Source: Parvibaculaceae bacterium (GTDB lineage Bacteria; Pseudomonadota; Alphaproteobacteria; Parvibaculales; Parvibaculaceae). From it: a DNA stretch of 64,000 nt. This document shows, in pieces, positions 8,241 to 17,384 of the stretch (the stretch's first letter is position 1; each line of letters starts with the position of its first letter). A model generated the notes under the pieces. It was not told where the DNA came from, ran no database searches, and worked only from the letters and a program-made list of their open reading frames with translations. Location of the stretch: positions 186,001 to 250,000 of the forward strand of contig JAPWJY010000002.1 of NCBI GenBank assembly GCA_028283765.1. Reading direction: 5' to 3'. The position numbers and the translations under genes were made by a program.

Positions 8241-9016
8241 GCTTCAACCTCGGCGAGCACGGCTTCTATTTCCCGTTCGAGCCGGGCAATGTCGCCCGCC
8301 GTCGAAAGCCGGTGGTCGCCCGACCGGATCAGCGTCAAGGTCACGTCATCCCCACTCAGCGCCTCGACCAGACGCAGCGCATGCCGCCACGGCACGTCGG
8401 CGTCCTTCATGCCCTGAAGGATGCGGACCGGCATGGCCAGATTGATCGGCCCATCAAGCAGCAGATGGTTGCGGCCCTCCTCGATCAGGCGCAGCGTGAT
8501 CTCATAAGGTTCGCCATAGTCGGACGGCTCGGCATACAGGCCGTCGCGCCGCAGCGTCTCGCGGATTTCCGGGGAGAAATTTGCCCACATCAGGCTTTCG
8601 GTGAAATCCGGCGCGGGGGCGACCAGCACGATGGCCCTGACCCGCTCCGGGCGGGCAAGCGCCAGATGCAGCGTGATCCAGCCGCCCATGCTGGAGCCGA
8701 CGAGGATTTGCGGCCCTTCGGTCAGTTCATCGAGCACCGACAGCGCATCCCCGATCCAGCGGCCGATGGTGCCGTCGGTGAAACGGCCGGAGGACTGGCC
8801 ATGGCCGAAATAATCGAAGCGCACCAGCCTGCGCCCCGCGCGCCGCGCCCATGCGCCGAGCGCCTCGGCCTTGGTGCCGGTCATGTCGGACTTGAAGCCG
8901 CCGAGCCAGAGCGCTCCCGTGGCCTTCCCCGTCCCCTCCTGCGGTTCGTCCGCCAGCCAGGCGATGGTTTCGCCATCCGCGCGGGTGAACTTGCGGGGTG
9001 CCGGACTGTCGGTCAT
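8237..9016 (-). CDS. Alpha/beta hydrolase, ABHD10-like
   Basis: A 259-residue serine hydrolase. The nucleophile elbow is GSSMGG (in PQILVGSSMGGWITLHLAL). The oxyanion/strand region LWLGGFKSDMTGTKA and FDYFGHGQSSGRF resemble the ABHD10 thioesterase/acyl-glucuronide esterase family. The acid is probably the Asp in ILQGMKDADVPW and the base the His in SGDHRL. In mammals ABHD10 removes acyl groups from cysteines; the bacterial substrate is unknown. The ATG at 9016 has GGAG eight bases upstream and is preferred over an in-frame TTG at 9028. It is convergent with the SDR gene and divergent from the glycosyltransferase. Confidence 0.87.
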   Translation of the reverse strand: MTDSPAPRKFTRADGETIAWLADEPQEGTGKATGALWLGGFKSDMTGTKAEALGAWARRAGRRLVRFDYFGHGQSSGRFTDGTIGRWIGDALSVLDELTEGPQILVGSSMGGWITLHLALARPERVRAIVLVAPAPDFTESLMWANFSPEIRETLRRDGLYAEPSDYGEPYEITLRLIEEGRNHLLLDGPINLAMPVRILQGMKDADVPWRHALRLVEALSGDDVTLTLIRSGDHRLSTAGDIARLEREIEAVLAEVEA

Positions 9017-9084
9017 GGTGGGCTCCAATGGAGGGATAAACCCCGACTTAAACGGCAGAGCCTGCCCCGATCAAGAGCGGATGA

Positions 9085-10284
9085 ATGGCGACAGTTCTGG
9101 AGCAGGGTCCTTTCGCGGGCATGAAACCACCCGCGATCCTGCAGGTGATCCCGACACTCGACACCGGCGGCGCGGAACGCACGACGCTGGACATGGCCGC
9201 CGCCATCCTGCGCGCCGGGGGCCGGGCGCTGGTGGCAAGCCATGGCGGGCGGCTTGTGCCCGAACTGGTCGCGATGGGAGCGAGCCATATCATGCTGCCC
9301 GTCCACACCAAGAATCCCGTCGAAATGATTGCCAACATATGGCGGCTGCGCGCGCTGATCGCACGGGAAGGCGTCGATCTCGTCCATGCCCGCAGCCGGG
9401 CGCCCGCCTGGAGCGCGCTCGCCGCCGCGCGGCTCGCCCATGTGCCGTTCGTCACGACCTACCACAGCAAGGTTCATGAAGGGCCCGCCTCCAAGGTGTT
9501 CTACAATTCCGTGATGACGCGCGGCAACGCCGTCATCGCCAATTCGGCCTTCACGGCGGAGGCGATCCGCCGGGTTCACCACACACCGGACGCGAAGCTT
9601 TTCACCGTGCCGCGCGGGGTCGATACTGCCATCTTCGACCCGCAAGCCGTCGACCCCGCCCGCATCGAAGCCCTGAGACGGGCCTGGGGCGTGGAGCCCG
9701 GCCAGTTCATTTTCCTCCTGCCTGCCCGGCTGACCCGCTGGAAAGGACAAACCCTCGCCATCGAGGCCGCCGCCCGGCTGGGCGGGCGGACCGGCCAATC
9801 CTTTGCGCTGGTGCTGGCGGGAGACGCACAGGGACGCGACGCCTATGTCACGGAACTGCGCGCGCAGATCGCCCGTCTGGGTCTTCTGGACCGGGCGAAG
9901 CTCGCCGGTCACGTCATCGACATGCCTGCCGCCTATCTGCTGGCGGACGCGGCTCTCGCCCCCTCGCTTGAGGCGGAACCCTTCGGCCGGGTGCCGGTCG
10001 ACGCGCAGGCGATGGGCTGCCCCGTGATCGTGAGCGATGCCGGCGGCCAGAGGGAAACAGTGATCGATCCCGCAGAAAGCTGCGAGGCGGCGACCGGCTT
10101 CAGGGTCCAACCCGGCAATATCGAGGCACTGGCGCAGGCGATGGAGCGGGTGCTGGGACTCGACTCGCAGGCACGCGCGGCCATGGGCAAGCGCGGCCGG
10201 GCGCGGGTATGCGCGGATTTCTCCCTCGACGCCATGTGCGCGAGAACGCTTGAAATTTACGCCTGTTTGCTGAAAAAGCGCTGA
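9085..10284 (+). CDS. Glycosyltransferase family 4 protein
   Basis: A 399-residue GT-B glycosyltransferase. The N-terminal acceptor domain has VIPTLDTGGAERTTLDMAAA, and the C-terminal nucleotide-sugar domain has FLLPARLTRWKGQTLAIEAA and EPFGRVPVDAQAMGCPVIVS. The latter corresponds to the EX7E motif of GT4, with Asp in place of the second Glu. Similar proteins transfer sugars to lipopolysaccharide or other surface glycans on the cytoplasmic face of the inner membrane. No other glycan genes are adjacent, so the substrate cannot be told. A second in-frame ATG at 9121 (MKPPAILQVIP) is a possible start. It is followed by the infC promoter region. Confidence 0.9.
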   Translation: MATVLEQGPFAGMKPPAILQVIPTLDTGGAERTTLDMAAAILRAGGRALVASHGGRLVPELVAMGASHIMLPVHTKNPVEMIANIWRLRALIAREGVDLVHARSRAPAWSALAAARLAHVPFVTTYHSKVHEGPASKVFYNSVMTRGNAVIANSAFTAEAIRRVHHTPDAKLFTVPRGVDTAIFDPQAVDPARIEALRRAWGVEPGQFIFLLPARLTRWKGQTLAIEAAARLGGRTGQSFALVLAGDAQGRDAYVTELRAQIARLGLLDRAKLAGHVIDMPAAYLLADAALAPSLEAEPFGRVPVDAQAMGCPVIVSDAGGQRETVIDPAESCEAATGFRVQPGNIEALAQAMERVLGLDSQARAAMGKRGRARVCADFSLDAMCARTLEIYACLLKKR

Positions 10285-10360
10285 ACCGCCCGGCAGGTGC
10301 GGCAAAAGCCCCTATATATCCGGCAAGGCCGCCATTTCACGGATCAGGCCGCGCCTTTCC

Positions 10361-10388
10361 TTGACTTGGGCGGGGAAGGTCGTAAATC
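10361..10388 (+). promoter_or_regulatory. Putative sigma-70 promoter of infC
   Basis: TTGACT at 10361-10366 and TAAATC at 10383-10388 are separated by 16 bp. This resembles a housekeeping promoter and would give an infC leader of about 75 nt before the ATA start. The prediction is from pattern only. Confidence 0.45.
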
Positions 10389-10469
10389 TACGCCACCCTC
10401 GACAATCATGCCGCGTGTGAAGGTGTTCGCCCCAGCGACGCCCGCCCGGTGAAACAAGGAGAGACGTAC

Positions 10470-11006
10470 ATAGCTCGCCGCCCAATGCAGACGCCGCCCA
10501 CCAAAGACGGGCCGCGCGTCAATGAGATGATTGATTCCCAGCAGGTTCTGGTTATCGACGGAGAAGGTGCCCAGCTCGGCGTCATGGCGACCCGCGCCGC
10601 AATCGCGCTTGCCGAGGAGGCCGGTCTCGACCTCGTCGAAGTATCGCCCAACGCAAGCCCCCCCGTCTGCAAGATGCTCGACTACGGCAAATTCAAATAC
10701 GAGTCGCAGAAGAAGGCCAACGAGGCCCGCAAGAAGCAGAAGACCGTCGAGGTCAAGGAAATCAAGATGCGTCCGAATATCGACGATCATGATTACGACG
10801 TGAAAATGCGCTCGATCCTGCGGTTCTTCGAAGAAGGCGACAAGGTCAAGGTGACGCTGCGCTTCCGCGGCCGCGAAATGGCGCATCAGGAACTGGGCAT
10901 GGAACTGCTCAACCGCGTGCGCGCGCAGGTCGACGAAATCGCCAAGGTCGAGCTTTATCCCCGCCTCGAAGGCAGGCAGATGATCATGGTGCTCGCGCCG
11001 AAGTAG
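10470..11006 (+). CDS. infC: Translation initiation factor IF-3
   Basis: A 178-residue IF-3, which binds the 30S subunit, blocks premature 50S joining and checks the start codon-anticodon match. The N-domain has [20 protein letters not shown] and [16 protein letters not shown]; the C-domain has [18 protein letters not shown]. No ATG or well-placed GTG fits: an ATA at 10470-10472 is preceded by GGAG with an 8-nt spacer and opens the sequence (I/M)[18 protein letters not shown], the usual family length. Rare starts on infC are a known autoregulatory device because IF-3 rejects them. An in-frame GTG at 10449 has no Shine-Dalgarno. rpmI and rplT, often downstream, are absent; a strong terminator follows. 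Confidence 0.93.
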   Translation: MARRPMQTPPTKDGPRVNEMIDSQQVLVIDGEGAQLGVMATRAAIALAEEAGLDLVEVSPNASPPVCKMLDYGKFKYESQKKANEARKKQKTVEVKEIKMRPNIDDHDYDVKMRSILRFFEEGDKVKVTLRFRGREMAHQELGMELLNRVRAQVDEIAKVELYPRLEGRQMIMVLAPK

Positions 11007-11042
11007 CGCGGAAGATACAAGGCGGAGCCTCGCTCCCGCAAA

Positions 11043-11072
11043 AAAGGCCCCGCAGATCTGCGGGGCCTTTTG
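11043..11072. terminator. Bidirectional intrinsic terminator between infC and the dehydrogenase gene
   Basis: A perfect 30-bp palindrome with 15-bp arms (AAAAGGCCCCGCAGA and its complement) ends in TTTT followed by GTTTT. Flanking A and T tracts on both sides let it act for infC (+) and for the convergent hydroxyacid dehydrogenase gene (-), which ends at 11086. Confidence 0.92.
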
Positions 11073-11085
11073 TTTTGGCGAACCG

Positions 11086-12078
11086 TCACATGATGGCGGG
11101 GATAACCCGGTCCGGCGGGCGGTGGCCATCCATGAAGGTCTTGATGTTGATGATGACCTTCTCGCCCATTTCCGCCCGGCCCTCGATGGTGGCCGAGCCC
11201 ATGTGCGGCAGCAGCACCACATTGTCGAGATTGAGCAGGCGGGGGTTCACGGCGGGCTCGTTCTCGAACACGTCGAGGCCCGCCCCGGCGATCTGACCGG
11301 CTTCGAGCATCCGCACCAGCGCGTTCTCGTCGATAATCTCGCCGCGCGCGGTGTTCACCACATAGCAATGGGGCTTCAGCAACTGGAGGCGGCGGGCGCT
11401 CAGCAGATGGAACGTCGCAGGCGTGTGCGGGCAATTGACCGAAACGATGTCGACCCTCGCCAGCATCTGGTCGAGGCTTTCCCAGTAGGTCGCCCCCAGT
11501 TCCTCCGCGATCACGGCGTTGACCGGCTTGCGGTTGTGATAGTGGATTTCGAGGCCGAACGCATGGGCGCGCCGGGCCACGGCCTGACCGATACGGCCCA
11601 TGCCGATGATGCCGAGCCGCTTGCCAGTGATGCGCCGGCCCAGCATCCATGTCGGAGCCCAGCCCGGCCATTGGCCCTTGTGGCCACGCAGGAAGGCGGC
11701 CCCTTCGGCGAGGCGGCGGGGCACCGCCAGAATGAGCGCCATGGTCATGTCGGCGGTGTCTTCGGTCAGAACGCCCGGCGTGTTGGTGACCGTGATACCG
11801 CGCCGCAGCGCCGTTTCAACATCGATATTGTCGACGCCGGTGCCGAAATTCGCGATCAGCCTGAGATCGGGACCCGCCTGGGAGAGCATGCGCGCATCAA
11901 TGCGGTCCGTCACCGTGGGCACGATGACGGCGGCATGGCGCAGCGCATCGGTCAGGTCCGCCGTGGACATCGCGCTGTCGCTGTCCCGCAAACGGACATT
12001 GAACAATTCCGCCATCCGCGCCTCGATGGCATCGGGCAACTTGCGGGTCACGATGACGAGCGGTTTTTCGGCAGGCAT
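11086..12078 (-). CDS. D-2-hydroxyacid dehydrogenase (glyoxylate/hydroxypyruvate reductase type)
   Basis: A 330-residue NAD(P)-dependent D-2-hydroxyacid dehydrogenase. The dinucleotide fold GKRLGIIGMGRIGQAVARRA (GxGxxG) is at about residues 155-174. The catalytic Arg is in NTARGEIIDENAL, Glu in GLDVFENEP and His in VVLLPHMGSATIE. The ordering and the FGTGVDNIDVETALRRGI block favour the glyoxylate/hydroxypyruvate reductase or D-glycerate dehydrogenase subgroup. The start MPAEKPLVIVTRK at 12078 matches the family; an open frame continues to 12141 without similarity. It is divergent from the SH3 protein gene across ~240 bp. Confidence 0.9.
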   Translation of the reverse strand: MPAEKPLVIVTRKLPDAIEARMAELFNVRLRDSDSAMSTADLTDALRHAAVIVPTVTDRIDARMLSQAGPDLRLIANFGTGVDNIDVETALRRGITVTNTPGVLTEDTADMTMALILAVPRRLAEGAAFLRGHKGQWPGWAPTWMLGRRITGKRLGIIGMGRIGQAVARRAHAFGLEIHYHNRKPVNAVIAEELGATYWESLDQMLARVDIVSVNCPHTPATFHLLSARRLQLLKPHCYVVNTARGEIIDENALVRMLEAGQIAGAGLDVFENEPAVNPRLLNLDNVVLLPHMGSATIEGRAEMGEKVIINIKTFMDGHRPPDRVIPAIM

Positions 12079-12317
12079 GACAGACCATCTGTTACTGGGC
12101 GTTTTCTCATTCCTGTCTAGCAGAGCCAGCGCCCGGGACAAAGCAGGATCAAGGCAGGCTGGGGCCGGGGCGTGAAATTCCCGTCAACTTGACCCTGACG
12201 GCCCTCCGCCGCCATAAAGAACCGGCATAAAACAGTAGATGATTCGGGTTTCGGCAAGGGCGCGTTCCGGCATGCCCGCAAGCGCCCCGACCCGGCCAAC
12301 AGGGCAACAGACACGGC

Positions 12318-12944
12318 ATGGCGCGCAGGTTTCGCGGATATATCTTCACTGGCGCGTGTCTTCTCCCCCTTGTCCTGGGGCTGGCTCCCGCCTCTGCCTA
12401 TGCCGCCGACCCCGCGCCTGCAGCAACGCCCGCGCCTGAAGCCAACGCCGCCAAACCGCCGAAGCCACCTGCCAAACCGACCGCCGCCACGCTGATGGCG
12501 AACGGCATCGGCCCGGTGAGCGGCCTGCCGGTGCCCCGCTATGTCAGCCTCAAGTCCAACAAGATCAATGTCCGGCGCGGTCCCGGCGACGATTATCCGG
12601 TCGTGTGGACGTTCACCCGCAAGGGCATGCCGGTGCAGGTGACCGGGGAATATTCGCTGTGGCGGCGGATTCAGGACGCGGACGGCGATTCCGGCTGGGT
12701 CTATCACAGCATGCTTTCGGGCGACCGCACCGCGACCATCCTCCCCGTTCCCGGCAGCACCGATCCACGCCCCATCTATGCCTCGCCCGACCCGCAGGCG
12801 AAGCTGGTGGCCGTGGCCGAGCCCGGCGTGGTGGCTGATATCAAGGGCTGTGAAGGCCAATGGTGCCGGATCGAGGCCAGCGGCTATGAAGGCTATATCC
12901 CCCGCAGCCAGATCTGGGGCGTCGGTCCTGCCGAGAATTTCTGA
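12318..12944 (+). CDS. Exported SH3-domain protein
   Basis: A 208-residue secreted protein. A signal peptide (GACLLPLVLGLAPASAYAA) is followed by a low-complexity Pro/Ala/Lys linker (residues ~30-60) and two bacterial SH3-like units: one around NKINVRRGPGDDYPVVWTFT and one around VADIKGCEGQWCRIEASGY. Tandem SH3 domains of this type occur in periplasmic or cell-wall proteins and are thought to bind peptidoglycan or other proteins. No catalytic domain is present. The two cysteines in GCEGQWC could form a disulphide. It stands alone, divergent from the dehydrogenase gene and upstream of argG. Confidence 0.85.
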   Translation: MARRFRGYIFTGACLLPLVLGLAPASAYAADPAPAATPAPEANAAKPPKPPAKPTAATLMANGIGPVSGLPVPRYVSLKSNKINVRRGPGDDYPVVWTFTRKGMPVQVTGEYSLWRRIQDADGDSGWVYHSMLSGDRTATILPVPGSTDPRPIYASPDPQAKLVAVAEPGVVADIKGCEGQWCRIEASGYEGYIPRSQIWGVGPAENF

Positions 12945-12989
12945 CCGGCGATCCTGAGCGATCCCGGCCTTCCGGACAGGGCGAACCCC

Positions 12990-13017
12990 TTGTTCACCGC
13001 CGGGTTTTGCCTATAGT
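12990..13017 (+). promoter_or_regulatory. Putative sigma-70 promoter of argG
   Basis: TTGTTC at 12990-12995 and TATAGT at 13012-13017 with a 16-bp spacer lie 66 bp before the argG ATG. The -10 is close to consensus. Pattern-based only. Confidence 0.5.
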
Positions 13018-13082
13018 GCCCCCCGATCCGCCCCCTTTCCGTGCCCGGCATCCGCCTGGCGAAGACTCCGTGAAGAGGCTTC

Positions 13083-14303
13083 ATGGCCCAAAAAGTGAAT
13101 AAAGTTGTGCTCGCCTATTCAGGCGGGCTGGATACCTCGATCATCCTGAAGTGGCTTCAGGAGACCTATCAGTGCGAGGTCGTGACCTTCACCGCCGATC
13201 TCGGCCAGGGCGAGGAGCTGGAACCCGCCCGCAAGAAGGCCGAACTGCTCGGCATCAAGCAGATATTCATCGAGGATCTGCGCGAAGAATTCGTGCGCGA
13301 CTATGTTTTTCCGATGTTCCGCGCCAACGCCCTTTACGAGGGCGTCTATCTGCTCGGCACCTCCATCGCCCGGCCGCTGATCGCCAAACGGCAGATCGAG
13401 ATCGCGCGCGCGACCGGCGCCGACGCCGTCTGCCATGGCGCCACGGGCAAGGGCAACGATCAGGTCCGCTTCGAGCTTTCCTATTATTCGCTGAACCCCG
13501 AGATCAAGGTGATCGCGCCGTGGCGCGAGTGGGACCTGACCTCGCGCACGAAGCTCATCGAGTTCGCCGAGAAGAACCAGATCCCCATCGCCAAGGACAA
13601 GCGCGGCGACGCCCCCTTCTCGGTCGATGCGAACCTGCTGCACACATCTTCCGAAGGCAAGGCGCTTGAGGATCCGGCGGAGCAGGCCCCGGAGTTCGTC
13701 TATCAGCGCACGGTTTCGCCCGAGGATGCGCCAGACATAGCGACCTATATCGAGGTCGGCTTTGAAAAGGGCGACGCCGTTTCCATCGACGGCGAAAGGC
13801 TCTCTCCCGCCATGCTGCTGACGAAGCTCAACGAGCTTGGCGGCAAGAACGGCATCGGCCGCCTCGATCTCGTCGAGAACCGCTTCGTCGGCATGAAGTC
13901 GCGCGGCATCTATGAAACACCCGGCGGCACGATTCTGCTTACCGCCCATCGTGGCATCGAATCGATCACGCTGGACCGGGGCGCTGCCCATCTCAAGGAT
14001 GAGCTGATGCCGCGCTATGCGGAACTCATCTACAACGGCCTGTGGTGGAGCCCGGAGCGCGAGATGCTTCAGGCCCTGATCGACAAGAGCCAGGAAATGG
14101 TGACCGGCAGCGTGCGTCTGAAGCTCTACAAGGGCAATGTCTCCGTCGTCGGCCGCACATCGCCCTATTCCCTTTATTCGATGGCGCACGTCACTTTCGA
14201 GGAAGATGCGGGCGCCTATGACCAGCAGGACGCCAGCGGCTTCATCAAGCTCAACGCGCTGCGGCTGCGGCTGCTCAGCGCCCGGAACAATCGCGTCAGG
14301 TAA
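13083..14303 (+). CDS. argG: Argininosuccinate synthase
   Basis: A 406-residue enzyme condensing citrulline and aspartate with ATP in arginine biosynthesis. The PP-loop [18 protein letters not shown] is at the N-terminus. The citrulline/aspartate site sequences [19 protein letters not shown] and [20 protein letters not shown] are intact. AGAGG precedes the ATG by 6 nt. It appears to share a transcript with ppa 27 bp downstream, an arrangement that would clear the pyrophosphate produced by ArgG, although that link is inference. Confidence 0.98.
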   Translation: MAQKVNKVVLAYSGGLDTSIILKWLQETYQCEVVTFTADLGQGEELEPARKKAELLGIKQIFIEDLREEFVRDYVFPMFRANALYEGVYLLGTSIARPLIAKRQIEIARATGADAVCHGATGKGNDQVRFELSYYSLNPEIKVIAPWREWDLTSRTKLIEFAEKNQIPIAKDKRGDAPFSVDANLLHTSSEGKALEDPAEQAPEFVYQRTVSPEDAPDIATYIEVGFEKGDAVSIDGERLSPAMLLTKLNELGGKNGIGRLDLVENRFVGMKSRGIYETPGGTILLTAHRGIESITLDRGAAHLKDELMPRYAELIYNGLWWSPEREMLQALIDKSQEMVTGSVRLKLYKGNVSVVGRTSPYSLYSMAHVTFEEDAGAYDQQDASGFIKLNALRLRLLSARNNRVR

Positions 14304-14330
14304 TCAAAATTAAACGGGGTAAGGTTTAAC

Positions 14331-14873
14331 ATGCGTATCGAAGCCATTCCGGTCGGCAAGAATCCGCCACACGACATCAACGTCATCATTGAGGTGCCTC
14401 ATGGCGGCTACCCGGTGAAATACGAGATGGACAAGGCCTCCGGCACCTTGTTCGTCGACCGCTTTCTGCACACCGCCATGCAGTATCCCTGCAATTACGG
14501 CTTCATTCCCCACACCCTGTCGCAGGACGGCGACCCGGTGGACGTGCTGGTGGTGAGCCGTATTCCGGTGGTGCCGGGCGCCGTCATCCGCGCGCGTCCC
14601 GTCGGCGTGCTGCTGATGAGCGATGAAGCCGGACAGGACGAGAAGATCCTCGCCGTGCCGGTCGAGAAGCTGAACCCCTATTACAAGAACGTCCGGAACT
14701 ACACCGACCTGCCTGAAATCCTGATCAAGCGCGTCGCCCACTTCTTCGAGCACTACAAGGATCTGGAAGAAGGAAAATGGGTGAAGGTCGATCGTTGGGG
14801 CGATGCCGCGGAAGCCGAACAGCTGATCCTCGCCGGGATCGAGGCCGAAAAGGTCGCCAAGGCGGCAAAATAA
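14331..14873 (+). CDS. ppa: Inorganic pyrophosphatase (family I)
   Basis: A 180-residue soluble family I pyrophosphatase hydrolysing PPi to two phosphates. The signature [10 protein letters not shown] contains the three catalytic Asp residues, and [13 protein letters not shown] and [11 protein letters not shown] are typical. GGGGTAAGG precedes the ATG. It follows argG closely and ends just before a 12-bp hairpin. Confidence 0.97.
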   Translation: MRIEAIPVGKNPPHDINVIIEVPHGGYPVKYEMDKASGTLFVDRFLHTAMQYPCNYGFIPHTLSQDGDPVDVLVVSRIPVVPGAVIRARPVGVLLMSDEAGQDEKILAVPVEKLNPYYKNVRNYTDLPEILIKRVAHFFEHYKDLEEGKWVKVDRWGDAAEAEQLILAGIEAEKVAKAAK

Positions 14874-14884
14874 TCCGTTCGGGC

Positions 14885-14914
14885 ATCCGTCATGCCAATA
14901 CTGGCATGACGGAT
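14885..14914. terminator. Hairpin after ppa, probable transcription terminator
   Basis: A perfect 12-bp stem (ATCCGTCATGCC with its complement) with a 6-nt loop lies 11 bp after the ppa stop and just before the convergent beta-lactamase-like gene end. There is no T-run after it, so it may stall or protect the transcript rather than act as a classic intrinsic terminator. Confidence 0.55.
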
Positions 14915-14926
14915 CGCGTCCCGCGC

Positions 14927-16387
14927 CTAACGGGGACCCATCACCTGGGAGGCCATCTCGCGGGCGAATTTCTGCCCGTTGGCGGCGTTGACCATCACGA
15001 CGAGCGCTGCGCAGCGGGCAGGGTCCGCCGCGATCAGGCTTGAATAGCCTTCGCTGCGATCCTGCTGCCACAACAGCGGGCCGTGAGAGCCCATCATCAC
15101 ATTGACGCCAAGCCCACGCTGAAGCGGGCCGCCATTATCCGGATCACGCTCCGCCAGCATGCGGTCACGCATCCGGGGGCCGGCGATGTCGCCCCTCATG
15201 AAGGCGATGGCAAAGCGCGCCATGTCAGGCGCCGTCGTGCGGAACGCGCCCGCGGACTTGTCCTGCTGCAAGGTAAAAAGCGGCATCTGGAGCCGCAGCA
15301 GAGGAGCCGCGACCAGACAGCCGATCAGCGCCAGCATGATGAATTTGCCAAACACCGGGGTCGCAGGCGCGCCCAGACGCCGCCTTCTGGGCGCAGCGAT
15401 GCCAAGCAGGCGCACCACGACATCGAGCCCGGCCACGATCAGGAAAACGCTCAGCACATAGCCAAGACCGCCCACCGCCGTCGCGAGCAGGAAGCGCCCG
15501 CCACCGGACAGCACCGTGCACACCACGGCAAACAGCAGCGCCGCGCCGAACGACATCGCGACATGGCGGAACGCGATCCGTCCGGGCCCGTAGAGCGACT
15601 GCCGCAGCAGCGCGACAGTGCCGAGAATGAGGGAGAAGGCAAAGGCAAACGGCAGGCCGAAGATCGCCACGACCGATGAAAGCGGTGCATGACCGCGGGC
15701 ATCCGGCGCAGGCCCGCCGCCGAAACCCGATGACGCCATGCCGAGCGGCGTGAACAGCCGGTTTTGCATGAAGACGGGGAACGGCGTTCCGGCCATACGC
15801 CCAAGCTCCGTACTCAAATAATCCTTCGGCAGATCGGGCTCGGCCTCAAGCCGCAGCGTCACCGTTTCCCCCAATCGCTGCAACAGGACGGATTGCAGCA
15901 TCTTGAGCCGCTCAGGCGGCGCCTGCCATAAAATCTGGCGCAGGGTGAGCTGCCGCAGGGCATCTGGAAGACCGGGCGGCGCGCCCGCGCCTGATGCAAG
16001 CGGCGCATCGAGGAACAGCAGCTTGTCGCGCGCCATGCTCATCGCGGCATAGGCGGTCAGCATCGCGCCGAAACCGTCGCTGCGAAACCGGGTGTCCGGC
16101 GCAACCGCATCATCCGAAAGACTCGACACCGCGCCATAGCTGCCCTGCCAGACCAGCTTGCAGCCGGAGACGACGGCAAGCGATGCGCCCGGCAGCCGGT
16201 GTCCCGCAAGTTCGGCGGGCACATATTCTTCCAGCGCCCGCGCCATTGTGCCTGCGGGCCAGTCGGCCATGCCGCCCTGCCCGGGCGAGGTGTCCGCAAG
16301 CGCCGCCATGGGCGCAAGCATGGCCAGCACCACGAGCAGCGCGAGAAGTCCCGCGCCTTGTGTGGGAGACCGGCTAAAGAACGGCAT
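14927..16387 (-). CDS. Beta-lactamase-fold membrane protein lacking catalytic Ser/Lys
   Basis: A 486-residue protein of the serine beta-lactamase/PBP-like family. A signal peptide (residues 1-31) leads to a beta-lactamase-like segment. At the expected SxxK position, DTRFRSDGFGAML aligns without gaps to the usual FRIGSVTKLFT but has Gly105 and Ala108 where Ser and Lys belong; the YxN position reads YLS (190-192). After PLGMASSGF (215-222) four membrane segments occur (about 237-261, 271-293, 299-329, 344-363). The fold then resumes with AGAFRTTAPDMARFAIAF and ends with a degenerate SHG box (434-436). It looks like a pseudoenzyme, perhaps a cell-wall sensor or scaffold. Its start overlaps the aldo/keto reductase stop by 14 bp, so it closes the folD operon. 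Family firm, role unknown. Confidence 0.82.
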   Translation of the reverse strand: MPFFSRSPTQGAGLLALLVVLAMLAPMAALADTSPGQGGMADWPAGTMARALEEYVPAELAGHRLPGASLAVVSGCKLVWQGSYGAVSSLSDDAVAPDTRFRSDGFGAMLTAYAAMSMARDKLLFLDAPLASGAGAPPGLPDALRQLTLRQILWQAPPERLKMLQSVLLQRLGETVTLRLEAEPDLPKDYLSTELGRMAGTPFPVFMQNRLFTPLGMASSGFGGGPAPDARGHAPLSSVVAIFGLPFAFAFSLILGTVALLRQSLYGPGRIAFRHVAMSFGAALLFAVVCTVLSGGGRFLLATAVGGLGYVLSVFLIVAGLDVVVRLLGIAAPRRRRLGAPATPVFGKFIMLALIGCLVAAPLLRLQMPLFTLQQDKSAGAFRTTAPDMARFAIAFMRGDIAGPRMRDRMLAERDPDNGGPLQRGLGVNVMMGSHGPLLWQQDRSEGYSSLIAADPARCAALVVMVNAANGQKFAREMASQVMGPR

Positions 16388-17384
16388 CGAGCGGAATACG
16401 CGGGATCTGGCGGCGCAGGCCCAGCGCCTCGATCCGCTCCATGATTTCAGGCTCAAGCGGACCTTTTCCGGCGGCATCAAGCAGACCGATCAGTTCGGCG
16501 CGGTTCTTGGGACCGACCACCAGCGTCTCGACGCCTTCGATCGCCAGCGCATAGCGATGCGCGATGATCGCCGGGTCTTCGCCCAACTCCCGGCAGAGCA
16601 CGCGGAAAGGCGCTGCCCGGGCGTAATCCTTCGCTTCGGGGCTTTCCGGCGCTTCATCGCGATCGAGCGCGCTGGTGAGCGCGCCCGCCTGCACGGCACG
16701 GATGCCCATGACGCCCACCCCGTTGTTATGGGCGGTACGGATGATATTGCGCGGCTCCGGCGGCTCCTCGTAAAGACGCATGCCGCCCGCCGAATCCAGA
16801 AGGTTCGCCACCACCTGCGTCACGGCCGGACGGGGCTCCTCGCGCAGCGCCTGCATGATCGAGATCGGGAGCCCCGTGCCCGTGATGCCCCAATCCCCGA
16901 TCAGGCCCTTTGCCTTGAGCGCCTCGAAAGCGGGGATAACCGATTCGACATAGAGCGACCAGGGAATGGCGCTGCGGCGCGTAATATCCGGAGCGTCCTC
17001 GTAAACATAGCCGTCGGGATAGATGTTCGAATGCAGGATATAAAGATCGGCATGGTCGCGGCCCATGGTCTCAAGGCTGCGCAGGAGCGAGCTTTCCATG
17101 CGCCCCGCCACATCCCCGGCATGCATCAGCCCAAGCATGCATTTGGTGGTCACGCGGACATGATCCGGCCAGCCGCCGGCAAAGGCCGCGCCCGCCACCG
17201 CCTCGGCCTCGCCACGCCCATAGGCGGGCGCAAGGTCGATCAGGTTGACGCCGCGCTCGACGGCCAGCCGCAGCGTGGCGATCGCCTCGTCGCGGTCCGT
17301 CTGTCCCCAGACCTGACCGATACCGCCGCCGCCCATCGTCAGGAGGCTGACGGGCCAGAGCCCGCCGAGCATGTGTGTCTTCAT
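16374..17384 (-). CDS. Aldo/keto reductase
   Basis: A 336-residue NADPH-dependent TIM-barrel oxidoreductase. The catalytic tetrad is recognisable: Asp and Tyr in [15 protein letters not shown], Lys in [10 protein letters not shown] and His in [10 protein letters not shown]. The C-terminal cofactor site has [20 protein letters not shown]. The substrate is unknown. The start overlaps the folD stop as ATGA, and its own stop overlaps the start of the beta-lactamase-like gene, so all three are translationally coupled. Confidence 0.92.
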   Translation of the reverse strand: MKTHMLGGLWPVSLLTMGGGGIGQVWGQTDRDEAIATLRLAVERGVNLIDLAPAYGRGEAEAVAGAAFAGGWPDHVRVTTKCMLGLMHAGDVAGRMESSLLRSLETMGRDHADLYILHSNIYPDGYVYEDAPDITRRSAIPWSLYVESVIPAFEALKAKGLIGDWGITGTGLPISIMQALREEPRPAVTQVVANLLDSAGGMRLYEEPPEPRNIIRTAHNNGVGVMGIRAVQAGALTSALDRDEAPESPEAKDYARAAPFRVLCRELGEDPAIIAHRYALAIEGVETLVVGPKNRAELIGLLDAAGKGPLEPEIMERIEALGLRRQIPRIPLDAVL

